A stretch of DNA of 64,000 nt from Cetobacterium ceti (lineage in GTDB: Bacteria > Fusobacteriota > Fusobacteriia > Fusobacteriales > Fusobacteriaceae): positions 115,084 to 179,083 of the forward strand of contig NZ_FUWX01000006.1 in the NCBI RefSeq assembly GCF_900167275.1, in the 5' to 3' direction. The position numbers and the translations under genes were made by a program. Positions 1 to 9,118 of this stretch are shown here, piece by piece (within the stretch, counting starts at the first letter, position 1; each line of letters opens with the position of its first letter). Below the pieces are notes generated by a model that saw only the letters and a program-made list of their open reading frames with translations, had not been told where the DNA came from and made no database searches.

Positions 1-62
1 AATCCTTTTACAGAAGTTTTTAATTCATTTAAAACTTCCTCATTTGATTTTTGGTAAAACAT
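1..62 (-). CDS. Cation-transporting P-type ATPase, N-terminal fragment (partial)
   Basis: Only the first 20 codons lie in the window; the gene runs off the left edge. The start ATG (60-62, minus) follows an AGGAGG ribosome binding site at 67-72. The visible N-terminus, MFYQKSNEEVLNELKTS, matches the usual start of PMCA-type calcium/manganese P-type ATPases, which open with a short amphipathic helix of this kind. It sits directly behind a yybP-ykoY riboswitch, a known context for Mn2+-exporting P-type ATPases, so export of Mn2+ (or Ca2+) across the inner membrane is the likely role. Catalytic motifs are outside the window; the family call rests on the N-terminus and the context. Confidence 0.6.
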   Translation of the reverse strand, partial: MFYQKSNEEVLNELKTSVKG

Positions 63-88
63 ATATCCTCCTTGTAAAATAAAAAAAA

Positions 89-125
89 CCTATGGAAGAA
101 AACTATATTAGTTTTCTCCATAGGT
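89..125 (-). terminator. Riboswitch-controlled intrinsic terminator
   Basis: Read on the minus strand, CCTATGGAGAAAAC pairs with GTTTTCTTCCATAGG and is followed by eight U (81-88). The 5' arm (111-124) overlaps the 3' strand of the riboswitch P1 helix, so the two structures exclude each other. This is the expression platform of the element at 120-224. Confidence 0.85.
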
Positions 126-224
126 CTTGCATTCAAAATTTCTTCTGATAGATAACCGGGCGTTAACCGTAATGACGACTATCTTTTCCTATAAAAATAG
201 GATTGCTACTCCCCTAGGGACTAT
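120..224 (-). promoter_or_regulatory. yybP-ykoY family (Mn2+) riboswitch
   Basis: The minus strand carries both conserved internal loops of the family: GGGGAGUAGC (205-214) and UCGUCAUUACG (about 169-179). P1 can be drawn as AUAGUC (219-224) with GACCUAU (120-126, one bulged C). The P1 3' strand overlaps the terminator 5' arm, so ligand-stabilised P1 should prevent termination, making this an ON switch. Family members sense Mn2+ and control Mn2+ exporters. I judged this from motifs, not from a covariance model. Confidence 0.88.
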
Positions 225-235
225 TTCTTTTCTCT

Positions 236-264
236 ATTATATAAATATTTTTTAAAAAAATCAA
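236..264 (-). promoter_or_regulatory. Promoter of the riboswitch / P-type ATPase transcript
   Basis: On the minus strand a TTGATT -35 (259-264) and a TATAAT -10 (236-241) are separated by exactly 17 bp. The predicted start site lies just upstream of the riboswitch P1 helix. Confidence 0.75.
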
Positions 265-335
265 TTTTTTTTAAAGGTTTTATTTTTTTTAATTGTAAAT
301 TATATATAAAACCTATATAAAAGGAGGTAATAACT

Positions 336-695
336 ATGAATGAAAAAAATTTTAAATTAGTTTATATTTATATTAATAAATCTCAGAAACGTAGTTTAGA
401 AGAATTTTTTGAAAAAATTAATTTTTCCTACTATGCTATTCAAAATGATCTTGAAAGTGTTTGGGAGGACGGTGTAAAACATAAAAATAATCCCGTTTGG
501 CCTGGAACAGATTGCTTATTTTGGCTAACTGTCAAAGAAAAAAAATTAGAAAAATTAATTGGGAATTTAAAATGGTTTCGTATGAATTTGCCTGAAAATG
601 TTATTATGTCTATTACCATTATGCCCGTAGATAATTTATTTCCTAATTTATATAAAGCAGATATTACTCCTATTAATCCTTTCGAAGAAAAATAG
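336..695 (+). CDS. Small PII-like (PG0541-type) protein
   Basis: A 119-residue cytoplasmic protein with a clear AAAGGAGG site upstream. It has no signal peptide or membrane segment. The pattern of short beta-rich stretches with VWPGTDCLFWLTV near residues 53-66 and a following helix resembles the PII-like PG0541 family, found near RND-type transporters. No such transporter is visible here; the nearest gene on the left is the divergent P-type ATPase. I am fairly sure the gene is real (good RBS, own terminator) but only moderately sure of the family. The ligand and partner are unknown. Confidence 0.5.
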   Translation: MNEKNFKLVYIYINKSQKRSLEEFFEKINFSYYAIQNDLESVWEDGVKHKNNPVWPGTDCLFWLTVKEKKLEKLIGNLKWFRMNLPENVIMSITIMPVDNLFPNLYKADITPINPFEEK

Positions 696-716
696 GAGGG
701 ATTTCCCTCCTATTTT
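693..716. terminator. Bidirectional terminator
   Basis: AATAGGAGGG and CCCTCCTATTTT pair around a short loop. It serves the PII-like gene and the converging debranching enzyme gene. Confidence 0.7.
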
Positions 717-2773
717 GAAACAAGTACAACTGAACTTCTCTCTCTAACATAAACATATTTTTCTAATATTAATATACCTTCATCTATATAGCTTTCTTCT
801 TCAAATGTATCAACAATTTTATACCATTTTTTTCCTGGAATATATGGTAATTGAAATTTTAATTCTTCATGGTAGGAATTTAAAGCTACATATATACTTT
901 CATCTATCTCTTCTTCTTTATCCACATCCATTCCATCTATTAAAAATGCTAAACTTTTTGATTCATAATTCCAATCTGGTTTTCCTATTTCTACCCCATG
1001 CCAACTAATATCTTCATATCCATTTTTATTAAAATCTTCTCCTTGGAAAAATTTTTCTTTTTTTAAAGATTTATGTTTTTTTCTAAAAAGAATCATATTT
1101 TTATAAAAATTAAAAATATCTTTAAATTCCTCTAGTCTACTCCAATCTAACCAATTGGTTTCATTATCTTGACAATAGGCATTATTATTTCCCAATTGAG
1201 TTTTTGCCATTTCATCTCCCATTAAAACCATAGGAACCCCTTGGGAAATCATTAAAATAACTATCATATTTTTCATTTGTCTTTTTCTTAATTTAATTAT
1301 TTCACCATCATTTGTTTCTCCTTCTATTCCACAATTCCACGAATAATTTTCATTGGTTCCATCCCTATTATTTTCTCCATTGGCTAAATTATGTTTTTCA
1401 TTATAAGATACTAAATCCCACATGGTAAATCCATCATGGGCAGTTATAAAATTTATACTATTATAGGGATTTCTGCCATATTTCTCAAAAAGATCTGGGC
1501 TTCCTAAAATTCGGATAGACAAATCTTTAACTTGTCCCATATCTCCCTTTATAAATCTTCTTACAGTATCTCTAAATTTTCCATTCCACTCTGCCCAGCC
1601 ACAAGGAAATTCTCCTAAGAAATATCCCCCTGCTGCATCCCATCCCTCTGCAATCAATTTTGCTCCAGATAAAATAGGATCATCGGCTATATCCTTTAAA
1701 AGAGAAAGATCTCCAATCCATCTTCCATCATAATCTCTTCCTAAAATTGCAGCTAAATCAAATCGAAATCCATCCACATTCATTACTCCATACCAATACC
1801 TAAGACTTTCCAATATAAGTTCCTTTACAACTGTATGAGATGAATTAAAAGTATTTCCAGTTCCTGAATAATTACAATAAAATTCCTTGTTATTTTGCAA
1901 AACATAATAAATACTATTATCTAATCCTTTAAAGGATATTACAGGACCTTTTTCATTTCCCTCTCCCGTATGATTAAATACTACATCTAAAATAACTTCA
2001 ATATCATTTCTATGAAGTTCTTGAACTAATTTTCTAAAATCAGTTAAATGTTTCCATGTGGCATCTTTTATACAACAACTTTTTGTTATATATTTTGAAC
2101 TAGGAGCAAAAAATCCAATGGGATTATATCCCCAAACATCTCTTAACTTTTCTCCTGTTAAGGGATTTTCTCTATCCAATTCATCGGGTTCAGATGCAAA
2201 AATAGGTAGAAGCTCCACTGCTGTTATTCCCAATTCTTTTAAATAAGGAATTTTTTCTAAAATCCCTAAATAATTTCCTCTTTCTTTTACATTTGAATTG
2301 CTATTTTCTGTAAATAATTTAACATGCATTTCATATATTATACTTTCATTAAATTTATGACATGGCTTTATATCATTTTCTAAATTTAAAAATTTAGAAC
2401 TATCTACTATTAGTCCTTTCCTAAAAGATTTATTTTCCATATCGTGAGGTGTTATTGCTTTCGCATAGGGATCTAATAAATGAAGATTATAATCAAACCT
2501 ATGTCCCTTAGATAAATCATAAGGTCCATCTGCTCTCCATGTATAAAAATCTCCCTCTTGTGCTCCCTCAATGAAAACATACCAGGAATCACCTATTTTA
2601 TTTTTTATTGGATCTAAATCATAAGTAAATATTGGTTTTATATCCTCAGGATTTTCAAAAATTTCCAAAGTCATTTTTGTAGCATTTCTAGAAAATATAC
2701 AAAAATTAACCCCATTGCTAAAACAAGTTACTCCCACATGATAATATCCAGGTATTCCTTTAAATTCTCGCAT
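710..2773 (-). CDS. glgX: Glycogen debranching enzyme / isoamylase-type GH13 glycosidase
   Basis: A 687-residue enzyme predicted to hydrolyse alpha-1,6 branches of glycogen or related glucans in the cytoplasm (no signal peptide). The N-terminal 110 residues look like a CBM48-type domain, followed by a GH13 catalytic barrel. All four GH13 signature regions are present: DVVFNH at 263-268, GFRFDLA with the nucleophile Asp339, AEGWD with the acid/base Glu376, and AHD with Asp447. Length and layout match the GlgX/TreX/isoamylase group. It is a single gene, and no other glycogen genes are visible. Pullulanase versus GlgX specificity cannot be decided by eye. Confidence 0.85.
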   Translation of the reverse strand: MREFKGIPGYYHVGVTCFSNGVNFCIFSRNATKMTLEIFENPEDIKPIFTYDLDPIKNKIGDSWYVFIEGAQEGDFYTWRADGPYDLSKGHRFDYNLHLLDPYAKAITPHDMENKSFRKGLIVDSSKFLNLENDIKPCHKFNESIIYEMHVKLFTENSNSNVKERGNYLGILEKIPYLKELGITAVELLPIFASEPDELDRENPLTGEKLRDVWGYNPIGFFAPSSKYITKSCCIKDATWKHLTDFRKLVQELHRNDIEVILDVVFNHTGEGNEKGPVISFKGLDNSIYYVLQNNKEFYCNYSGTGNTFNSSHTVVKELILESLRYWYGVMNVDGFRFDLAAILGRDYDGRWIGDLSLLKDIADDPILSGAKLIAEGWDAAGGYFLGEFPCGWAEWNGKFRDTVRRFIKGDMGQVKDLSIRILGSPDLFEKYGRNPYNSINFITAHDGFTMWDLVSYNEKHNLANGENNRDGTNENYSWNCGIEGETNDGEIIKLRKRQMKNMIVILMISQGVPMVLMGDEMAKTQLGNNNAYCQDNETNWLDWSRLEEFKDIFNFYKNMILFRKKHKSLKKEKFFQGEDFNKNGYEDISWHGVEIGKPDWNYESKSLAFLIDGMDVDKEEEIDESIYVALNSYHEELKFQLPYIPGKKWYKIVDTFEEESYIDEGILILEKYVYVRERSSVVLVSK

Positions 2774-2878
2774 TTTTCCACCTCCCTATGATTTGTATAT
2801 TCAATTTTTTTTTATAATTCCTATATTAATTAAAAAGATTTTAATTATTTTTTCTAATATAAAAATGAGGTGATTCTA

Positions 2879-3050
2879 ATGTTAAGAAGCAACTCTTTTT
2901 AATATTGATTATACTTTAAATTGCTTAGAATATTGTTTTGAAAAAAATAAATCTCATAATGATTTTATAATTCTTGAAGATGTCAAAAAATTTTCTTGGC
3001 TATTTGAAGATTTAAAAGCAAAATTAAAAAAAATAGGGCTTGAAATTTAG
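2879..3050 (+). pseudogene. Small ORF apparently broken by a 1-nt frameshift
   Basis: An ATG at 2879, behind a GAGGTG site, opens a frame that stops after seven codons (MLRSNSF). From about 2886 the neighbouring frame is open to the TAG at 3048 and encodes a protein-like sequence, including LNCLEYCFEKNKSHNDFIIL and a Lys-rich helix. Removing one A from the TTAAGAA stretch near 2882-2888 would join ATG-TTA to this frame and give a protein of about 56 residues. A terminator-like hairpin follows (3030-3060). I do not recognise the family. It could be a decayed gene, programmed frameshifting or a sequencing error. Confidence 0.4.
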
Positions 3051-3060
3051 CCCTATTTTA
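3030..3060. terminator. Bidirectional terminator
   Basis: AAATAGGGCT and AGCCCTATTT form a stem flanked by A- and T-runs, between the small broken ORF and the converging osmoprotectant transporter operon. Confidence 0.6.
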
Positions 3061-4623
3061 CTATTTAATATATCCCTTAGATTGTAAAAATTCTCTAGCC
3101 ACATCTTCCTCTCTCATATTTTCTTCTGTTACTAGATAATTCATTCGTTGCATTTCGTCCTCTGTAATTTTTCCACTAAAAGTATTCATAATTTCAATTA
3201 ATTTAGGATTTTTATTTTTAAAATTATTTCTAACAACAGGAACTATATTATATGGCGGGAAAAATGATTTATCATCATTTACTATAGTTAATTTATATTT
3301 ATTTATTCCTCCATCTGTTGAATATGCCACAGCAATATCAACTTTATTAGAATTTACTGCCATAAATACAAGTCCTGTATCCATATGAATTTTATTTTTA
3401 AAATTTATTCCATAGGTTTTTTCCAATCCAACTAACCCATCTTCCCTTTCATAAAATTCACTATCTCCTCCTAAAAGTAATTTATCAGAAACATCTGTTA
3501 AATCACTTATATTTTTAATTCCATATTTTTCAGCAACTTCTGGTTTTAATATAAATGCATAAGTATTTGAAAATTTAAGTTTATCTAATAATGCTAAATC
3601 AAATTTCTTATTCATTTTCTTTTTTACATAATTATAAACTAAATCACTATCACTTAATCCACTTTCTTTTAATATCCCAGAATAAATTGTCCCCGTATAC
3701 TCTGGATACATATCTATATCATTATTCTTTAATGCCTCAAATGGTATTCTTCCTCCACCTAATTCAACAATTTCAATATTATAATCTGTTTTATCTTTTA
3801 AAAGTAATCCATACATCTGTCCTAAAATTCTTTGTTCTGTATAATTCTTATGACCGATTACTAAAGTTTCTTTTCCCATATCCTTAAATTTACTTACTCC
3901 CATAAAAATTAAAAATACAAATAATAAAACTCCAGCTCCCTTAGAAATTAGAACTCCTTTTTTTCTTTCTTCTTTTTGACTAGCCGACTCAAGAGGTTTT
4001 AAAGCTTTTTCCACATTCCCAAGAATATAATTTGCCACAATAGCTAAAAGAGCCGCAGGAATAGCTCCACACAAAATTAAATAATTATTATTTACAGAAA
4101 TCCCTCTAAATATTGCTTCTCCTAATCCTCCTGCTCCTATTAATGCCGCAATAGTTGCAGTACCTATATTTGTTACTGTAGATATTTTAATTCCACCCAT
4201 AATAACAGGAAATGCCAAAGGAAACTCTATTCTTCTCACTATATCCCATGTGCTCATTCCCATTCCAGTACCAGCTTCAAGTATTGATTTATCTATATTT
4301 TTTATTCCTATATAAGTATTTGTTACAATTGGTAAAAGTCCATATAAAAAAAGTACAAATATAGCTGGTTTTAATCCTATTCCTAAAATTGGTATTATAA
4401 ATCCGAAAAATGCTAAACTTGGTATTGTTTGAAATATTCCAACTATAAAAAGTATGCTCCTTGCAACTTTTTCATTTCTACATATTAAAAGTCCAATTGG
4501 AACTCCTATTAATATAGCTAATCCCACAGCAAATAAAGTTATTTCCATATGCTGAAATAATAGTTTTCCTATTTCCTCTTTTCTAGACATAAAAAATTCA
4601 AAAAATCCATTTATATTAGTCAT
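3061..4623 (-). CDS. Osmoprotectant ABC transporter, fused permease and substrate-binding protein (OpuC type)
   Basis: A 520-residue fusion protein. Residues about 20-215 form a membrane permease with the conserved ABC-coupling pattern EAGTGMGMSTWDIVRRIEFP. After a linker helix at about 225-245, residues 250-520 form an OpuAC/ProX-type domain for glycine betaine, carnitine or choline, anchored on the outer face of the inner membrane. This fused form is known in Gram-positives and Fusobacteria. The gene overlaps the upstream ATPase gene by 8 bp, so they form one operon. Predicted role: uptake of betaine-type osmolytes. The exact ligand is not decidable from sequence alone. Confidence 0.88.
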   Translation of the reverse strand: MTNINGFFEFFMSRKEEIGKLLFQHMEITLFAVGLAILIGVPIGLLICRNEKVARSILFIVGIFQTIPSLAFFGFIIPILGIGLKPAIFVLFLYGLLPIVTNTYIGIKNIDKSILEAGTGMGMSTWDIVRRIEFPLAFPVIMGGIKISTVTNIGTATIAALIGAGGLGEAIFRGISVNNNYLILCGAIPAALLAIVANYILGNVEKALKPLESASQKEERKKGVLISKGAGVLLFVFLIFMGVSKFKDMGKETLVIGHKNYTEQRILGQMYGLLLKDKTDYNIEIVELGGGRIPFEALKNNDIDMYPEYTGTIYSGILKESGLSDSDLVYNYVKKKMNKKFDLALLDKLKFSNTYAFILKPEVAEKYGIKNISDLTDVSDKLLLGGDSEFYEREDGLVGLEKTYGINFKNKIHMDTGLVFMAVNSNKVDIAVAYSTDGGINKYKLTIVNDDKSFFPPYNIVPVVRNNFKNKNPKLIEIMNTFSGKITEDEMQRMNYLVTEENMREEDVAREFLQSKGYIK

Positions 4624-5764
4624 TTAATCCCTCCCCCTGTGGAATAATTCTTGCTAACATAGTTATCAGTCTATTTGCAGTAATTACTCCTAATAACTTT
4701 TTATTTCTATCGGTAACTACGACTAATTTTAAAGTGTGATCTTCTATTAATTTTATTATATTTGTTAATTTTTCATCAAAAAATACACTTTGAAATTCTT
4801 TTTTCATTATTTTTTCAATAGTAGCACCTTCATCTATAGCTTTTAATGTTATATCCCACTTAAAAATAACACCTACAGCATTTTCCTTATGCTTATATCG
4901 ATCTTTCTCTACCACTATTAAATATTTCATATTAGCTTTATCCATTATTTCAAGAGCTGTTATTAACCTTCCATTTACAGTTACTTTTGGAAAATCTTTT
5001 CTCATAATATCTTTAGCTTGTAAAATATCTGGATTTTTCCATAATCTGTTCTTACCTACAAAATTTTCAACAAACTCATTAATAGGATTTTTTAAAATAT
5101 TTTCTGGAGTATCATATTGTATTATTTCTCCATCTTTTAAAATTGCTATTTTATCAGCTATCTTTAAAGCTTCATCCATATCATGAGTTACAAAAACTAT
5201 TGTTTTATTTAGCTCTTTTTGTAAGCTTAAAATCTCCTGTTGTAAATTTTCTCTTGTAATAGGATCTAAAGCTGAAAAAGGTTCGTCCATTAAAATCATA
5301 TCTGGATTATTTGCTAAAGCTCTAGCTATTCCCACTCTTTGTCTTTGTCCTCCTGAAAGTTCACTAGGATATCTATCATAATAATCTATGGGATCAAGTC
5401 CTACTAAATTTAATAATTCTTTACTTCTATTTTCCATCTCATTTTTATTCCATTTTAAGAGCTTTGGAATTAACTCTATATTCTCTCCTATATTCATATG
5501 AGGCATAAGACCTTCTTTTTGAATTACATATCCGATTTCTCTTCTAAGACTTATGCTATTTCTTTTACTGATATCCTCTTCTCCTATGAATATCTCCCCA
5601 GAAGTTGGTTTTATTAATTTATTTATAAGCTTTAATAATGTTGTTTTTCCCGAACCAGATTGTCCTATTAAAACAACAAATTCCCCACTTTTAATTTCTA
5701 AATTTATATTTTTTAAAACTTTTTTACCATTAAAAATCTTTGAAACATTTTTTATTTTTATCAT
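4616..5764 (-). CDS. Osmoprotectant ABC transporter ATP-binding protein with CBS domains (OpuCA type)
   Basis: A 382-residue ATPase that powers the fused permease encoded downstream. Walker A GQSGSGKT is at 34-41, the ABC signature LSGGQ at 136-140 and Walker B ending in Asp160-Glu161. The C-terminal third (about 250-375) carries two CBS domains, typical of OpuA/OpuC ATPases, where they sense ionic strength or cyclic dinucleotides. It starts at an ATG behind AGGAGG and overlaps the next gene by 8 bp. The operon pairs functionally with the BCCT betaine carrier at 12.6-14.2 kb. Confidence 0.9.
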   Translation of the reverse strand: MIKIKNVSKIFNGKKVLKNINLEIKSGEFVVLIGQSGSGKTTLLKLINKLIKPTSGEIFIGEEDISKRNSISLRREIGYVIQKEGLMPHMNIGENIELIPKLLKWNKNEMENRSKELLNLVGLDPIDYYDRYPSELSGGQRQRVGIARALANNPDMILMDEPFSALDPITRENLQQEILSLQKELNKTIVFVTHDMDEALKIADKIAILKDGEIIQYDTPENILKNPINEFVENFVGKNRLWKNPDILQAKDIMRKDFPKVTVNGRLITALEIMDKANMKYLIVVEKDRYKHKENAVGVIFKWDITLKAIDEGATIEKIMKKEFQSVFFDEKLTNIIKLIEDHTLKLVVVTDRNKKLLGVITANRLITMLARIIPQGEGLND

Positions 5765-5999
5765 ATTTCCTCCTTAGTTTTATTTTTTTTAATGTCACCA
5801 CCTTTCTTAAGAAATGTTATTCTTCATTTTTTTTATTTTCTTTTTTATTGAAAAACATATTAAAAATTAATTTTTTTTAATTTATTATTTATTTTCTTTA
5901 TATGTTGAGGTACAATATATATAAGAGATGTTTTTGACATCCTGAAACAATTTAGGATATAGTAGTTATATAACAAACACTTTTAGGGAGGTATGTATT

Positions 6000-7148
6000 A
6001 TGGCTTACAGTTTCTTTATGCCTACAACTACATTAATTGGGGAAGGTGCTTTACAAGATTTAGTACCTGTTTTAAAAAGTCAAAAATTTACAAAAGCATT
6101 AATTGTTACAGATAAGATTTTAGTTAAAATTGGTTTAGTAAAAAAACTAACTGATTTACTTGATAGTGCTGAGATTAAATATGCTATTTATGATGAGACA
6201 AAACCAAATCCAACTGTTACAAATGTTAATGATGGATTAGCTTTACTTAAAAAAGAAGATTGTAACTTTATGATTTCATTTGGTGGAGGTTCTCCACATG
6301 ATGCTGCAAAAGGTATCGCATTACTAGCTACTAACGGTGGTATTATAAATGATTATGAAGGTATTGATAAATCTGAAAAACCTCAATTCCCATTAGTTGC
6401 AATAAATACAACTGCTGGAACTGGTTCAGAAATGACTAGATTCTCTATTATTACAGATGAAGAGAGACATATAAAAATGGCTATTGTTGATAAACATGTT
6501 ACTCCTTTAGTAGCTGTTAATGATCCATTACTTATGACTGCAATGCCAAAAGGTTTAACTGCTGCAACTGGTATGGATGCTTTAACTCACTCTATTGAAG
6601 CTTTAGTTTCTACAATTGCAAATCCTTTAACAGATTCTGCTGCAGAAAAAGCTATTACTTTAATTTCTAAATATTTAAAAAGAGCAGTTGAGAATGGAGA
6701 AGATATTGAAGCTAGAGATCAAATGTCATATGCTGAATATTTAGCAGGTGTTGCATTTAATAATGCTTCTTTAGGATATGTTCATGCTATGGCTCACCAA
6801 TTAGGTGGATTCTACGATTTACCTCATGGAGTATGTAATGCTATTTTATTACCTCATGTTGAAACTTTTAATAGTTCTAAATGTGCTGATAAATTAAAAT
6901 TAGTTGCTCATTTAATGGGTGTAGATACAACTAATATGTCTGATGAAGAAGGTGCAAAAGCTGCCATTGAAGAAATTAAAAAATTATCTTCTGCTGTGGG
7001 TATTCCAAGTGGTTTAAAAGAATTAAATGTTAATGAAGAAGACTTCCCTATTCTTGCTAAAAATGCTTTAGTTGATGCTTGTGCATTCACTAATCCAAAA
7101 GAAGGAACAATTGAAGAAGTTATTGAAATATATAGAAGTGCTATGTAA
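6000..7148 (+). CDS. Iron-containing alcohol dehydrogenase (1,3-propanediol/butanol dehydrogenase type)
   Basis: A 382-residue group III alcohol dehydrogenase, close in pattern to DhaT. The NAD-binding motif [11 protein letters not shown] starts at 95. The iron ligands are visible as Asp193 and His197 (GMDALTH), His262 and His276 (the [16 protein letters not shown] region). It reduces fermentation aldehydes with NADH in the cytoplasm. It is monocistronic, with a GGGAGG site and a 3' terminator. The leader (5911-5999) holds a likely -10 TACAAT and a small hairpin TCCTGAAACAATTTAGGA. The aldehyde substrate is uncertain; there are no diol dehydratase genes nearby. Confidence 0.88.
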   Translation: MAYSFFMPTTTLIGEGALQDLVPVLKSQKFTKALIVTDKILVKIGLVKKLTDLLDSAEIKYAIYDETKPNPTVTNVNDGLALLKKEDCNFMISFGGGSPHDAAKGIALLATNGGIINDYEGIDKSEKPQFPLVAINTTAGTGSEMTRFSIITDEERHIKMAIVDKHVTPLVAVNDPLLMTAMPKGLTAATGMDALTHSIEALVSTIANPLTDSAAEKAITLISKYLKRAVENGEDIEARDQMSYAEYLAGVAFNNASLGYVHAMAHQLGGFYDLPHGVCNAILLPHVETFNSSKCADKLKLVAHLMGVDTTNMSDEEGAKAAIEEIKKLSSAVGIPSGLKELNVNEEDFPILAKNALVDACAFTNPKEGTIEEVIEIYRSAM

Positions 7149-7156
7149 TTAGCCTC

Positions 7157-7193
7157 AAAAAAAGCCTCCTTTTTTAATAAAGGGGGCTTTTTT
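7157..7193. terminator. Bidirectional terminator
   Basis: GCCTCCTT pairs with AAGGGGGC (one G.U), flanked by A- and T-runs, between the alcohol dehydrogenase and the converging DUF1232 gene. Confidence 0.75.
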
Positions 7194-7530
7194 CTTTCCA
7201 TTCTTTATATTCATCTAAGGTTTTTTGAAACCTTTTTACTCCCCAAGTAATTATTGCAGTATCATCTAACAGTCCTGTCAATGGAGTTATATCTGGTATT
7301 AAATCAAAAGGATTTAATACATATATAACAATTCCTATAAAAATTCCCATTTCTTTTTTGGAAATTTTATAATTTTTGTTTTTTACATCACCAATAAGAG
7401 AGATTATTATTTTAAAATCCTTTCCTAAAGGACCAAACAATTGAGCTTTATTAAAAGCTTTTTTTAATGACTTCGATGATAAATTTAATTTTTTATTTTT
7501 TTCAATTAAAGAAACTATTTTACTTACCAT
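7174..7530 (-). CDS. DUF1232 / YkvA family small membrane protein
   Basis: A 118-residue protein. The core (about 65-105) holds the DUF1232 signature: a hydrophobic segment followed by NPFDLIPDITPLTGLLDDTA. The family is widespread and of unknown function, with one or two short membrane helices. It is monocistronic, with its own promoter overlapping a dyad at 7571-7598, and its 3' end lies inside the shared terminator. Confidence 0.8.
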   Translation of the reverse strand: MVSKIVSLIEKNKKLNLSSKSLKKAFNKAQLFGPLGKDFKIIISLIGDVKNKNYKISKKEMGIFIGIVIYVLNPFDLIPDITPLTGLLDDTAIITWGVKRFQKTLDEYKEWKEKSPLY

Positions 7531-7559
7531 ATTTATCCCCTAAAATTGTATATATTAAT

Positions 7560-7588
7560 ATTATACCATATAAGTCGAATTTTGTAAA
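7560..7588 (-). promoter_or_regulatory. Promoter of the DUF1232 gene
   Basis: On the minus strand a TTTACA -35 (7583-7588) and an extended TATGGTATAAT -10 (TATAAT 7560-7565) are 17 bp apart. It diverges from the efflux promoter, which uses the identical TATGGTATAAT. Confidence 0.7.
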
Positions 7589-7598
7589 ATTACCGACT
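7571..7598. promoter_or_regulatory. Inverted repeat between divergent promoters (possible operator)
   Basis: TAAGTCG (7571-7577) and CGACTTA (7592-7598) are perfect inverted copies 14 bp apart. The dyad covers the spacer and -35 of the DUF1232 promoter and lies just upstream of the efflux promoter. No regulator gene is adjacent. Confidence 0.4.
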
Positions 7599-7634
7599 TA
7601 ATAGCGACATAAATGTGTAAACGTTCTATTTTTA

Positions 7635-7643
7635 TGGTATAAT
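7635..7643 (+). promoter_or_regulatory. Extended -10 promoter of the efflux operon
   Basis: TATGGTATAAT carries the TG extension and a consensus -10 (7638-7643). The -35 region (GTGTAA) is poor, which is common for extended -10 promoters and would suit activation. Confidence 0.6.
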
Positions 7644-7681
7644 TTAAAGTCTTTTCTATATAAATTAAAGGTGGTGTAATA

Positions 7682-9118
7682 ATGAAATGCAAGTTTATAT
7701 TTTCTTTTATTTTATTGGTTCTATCTGGCTGTGCCATGATTCCAAAAATAAAGGAAAACAAGATTCAAGATATTTCCACTATAAAAACCCAATCTTTAGA
7801 AAATAATTTAGTTTTTCAAAGAAATAAGTGGTGGAATATTTATGAAGATAAAAACTTAAATAATTTAATGGATGTAATTTTAAAAAACAATTCCGATTTA
7901 AAAATTGCTCAATTAAATATTGAAAAATCCAATGAATACATAAGTTTATCAAAATCTAAAGAGGGCCCTACTGTTGATTTAGCTGGTAATTATCAAAGGG
8001 AACGATTAAATTTAGCTCAAAGATTTCCTGCAGGTGGACAAAAAATTGTAAATCTTTATAATCTAAATTTAAAAGGAAATTATCCAATTGATATATTTGG
8101 AAAATATTCAAACTTGAATAAAGAAGCTCAGTATAAGAGTTCTGCAGCTAAAATGAGCAAAAATCTTATTCAATTAAATCTTTCTACAAAAGTAACTCAA
8201 CTTTATGGTTACTGGAAATATTTAAATTATGAAAATGAAAATTTAAATGAAAAAAATATTATTTTAAAAGAAATGATTGCCATGGAAAAAACCAATGTTG
8301 ATATTGGAAATTCTACAAAGGAAAATCTTTTAAACTTAAAGAATATTTATATTCAAAATCAAATCCTTTTAGAAAAAAATAAATTAAATTTAGAACTTAC
8401 TAAAAATAGTATTTATTTACTAGGAGGAAATAATATTAATGAAGAAATTTCTAAAATCTTAGAATCTGCTAAAAATTCATCAAATATTTTAATGACAAAT
8501 TTAAATATTCCAAGTTCTATTTCTTCAGATATTGTTATAAATAGACCAGATGTTCAATATTATTTATTTTTAATTGATGCTCAAAAATCTAAATTAAAAT
8601 CTTTAAAAGCTGATTTTTATCCTCAAATTTCTTTAACTGGAAATTTTGGTTATACATCTCTTAAGTATTCAACTTTATTTGATTCTTATTCTGTTTTAGG
8701 ATCAATTGGACCAAGTTTATATTTACCAATTTTTAGATCTGGAGCAATTAGAAGTAATTATAAAATTGCAGGAACTGATTTAAATATTTTTATAGAAAAT
8801 TATAATAAAACTGTAATTAATGCTTTTAATAATATAAATAATGAACTTGCTAAAACTAAAACTAGTTCTAGAAATTTAAACCTTACAAAGGATGCCTTTA
8901 AAAACACAACTGAAATTTTTAAAGAAAATGCTAAAAAACATAACTTGGGATATCTATCAAATTATATGTATTTAAATACTAAGTTTGATTGGCTAAATAG
9001 TGCTCTTCAAGAAAAACAAGCTTATCTACAAAATTATAATGAACAATTGGGATTGATAAATGCTGTAGGTGGATCTTTTCAAAGTAAGATAAATGTTGGA
9101 GGAAATAATGGAAACTAA
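7682..9118 (+). CDS. TolC/NodT-like outer membrane efflux lipoprotein
   Basis: A 478-residue outer-membrane channel of a tripartite efflux system. The lipoprotein signal ends at the lipobox LSGC (Cys17). Two repeated helical and beta segments follow, with the conserved NRPDV motif in the middle (around residue 285) and the characteristic second-half start after LKADFYPQISLTG. It overlaps the membrane-fusion gene downstream, so the three genes form one operon. The presence of an outer-membrane channel shows a diderm cell. Confidence 0.87.
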   Translation: MKCKFIFSFILLVLSGCAMIPKIKENKIQDISTIKTQSLENNLVFQRNKWWNIYEDKNLNNLMDVILKNNSDLKIAQLNIEKSNEYISLSKSKEGPTVDLAGNYQRERLNLAQRFPAGGQKIVNLYNLNLKGNYPIDIFGKYSNLNKEAQYKSSAAKMSKNLIQLNLSTKVTQLYGYWKYLNYENENLNEKNIILKEMIAMEKTNVDIGNSTKENLLNLKNIYIQNQILLEKNKLNLELTKNSIYLLGGNNINEEISKILESAKNSSNILMTNLNIPSSISSDIVINRPDVQYYLFLIDAQKSKLKSLKADFYPQISLTGNFGYTSLKYSTLFDSYSVLGSIGPSLYLPIFRSGAIRSNYKIAGTDLNIFIENYNKTVINAFNNINNELAKTKTSSRNLNLTKDAFKNTTEIFKENAKKHNLGYLSNYMYLNTKFDWLNSALQEKQAYLQNYNEQLGLINAVGGSFQSKINVGGNNGN

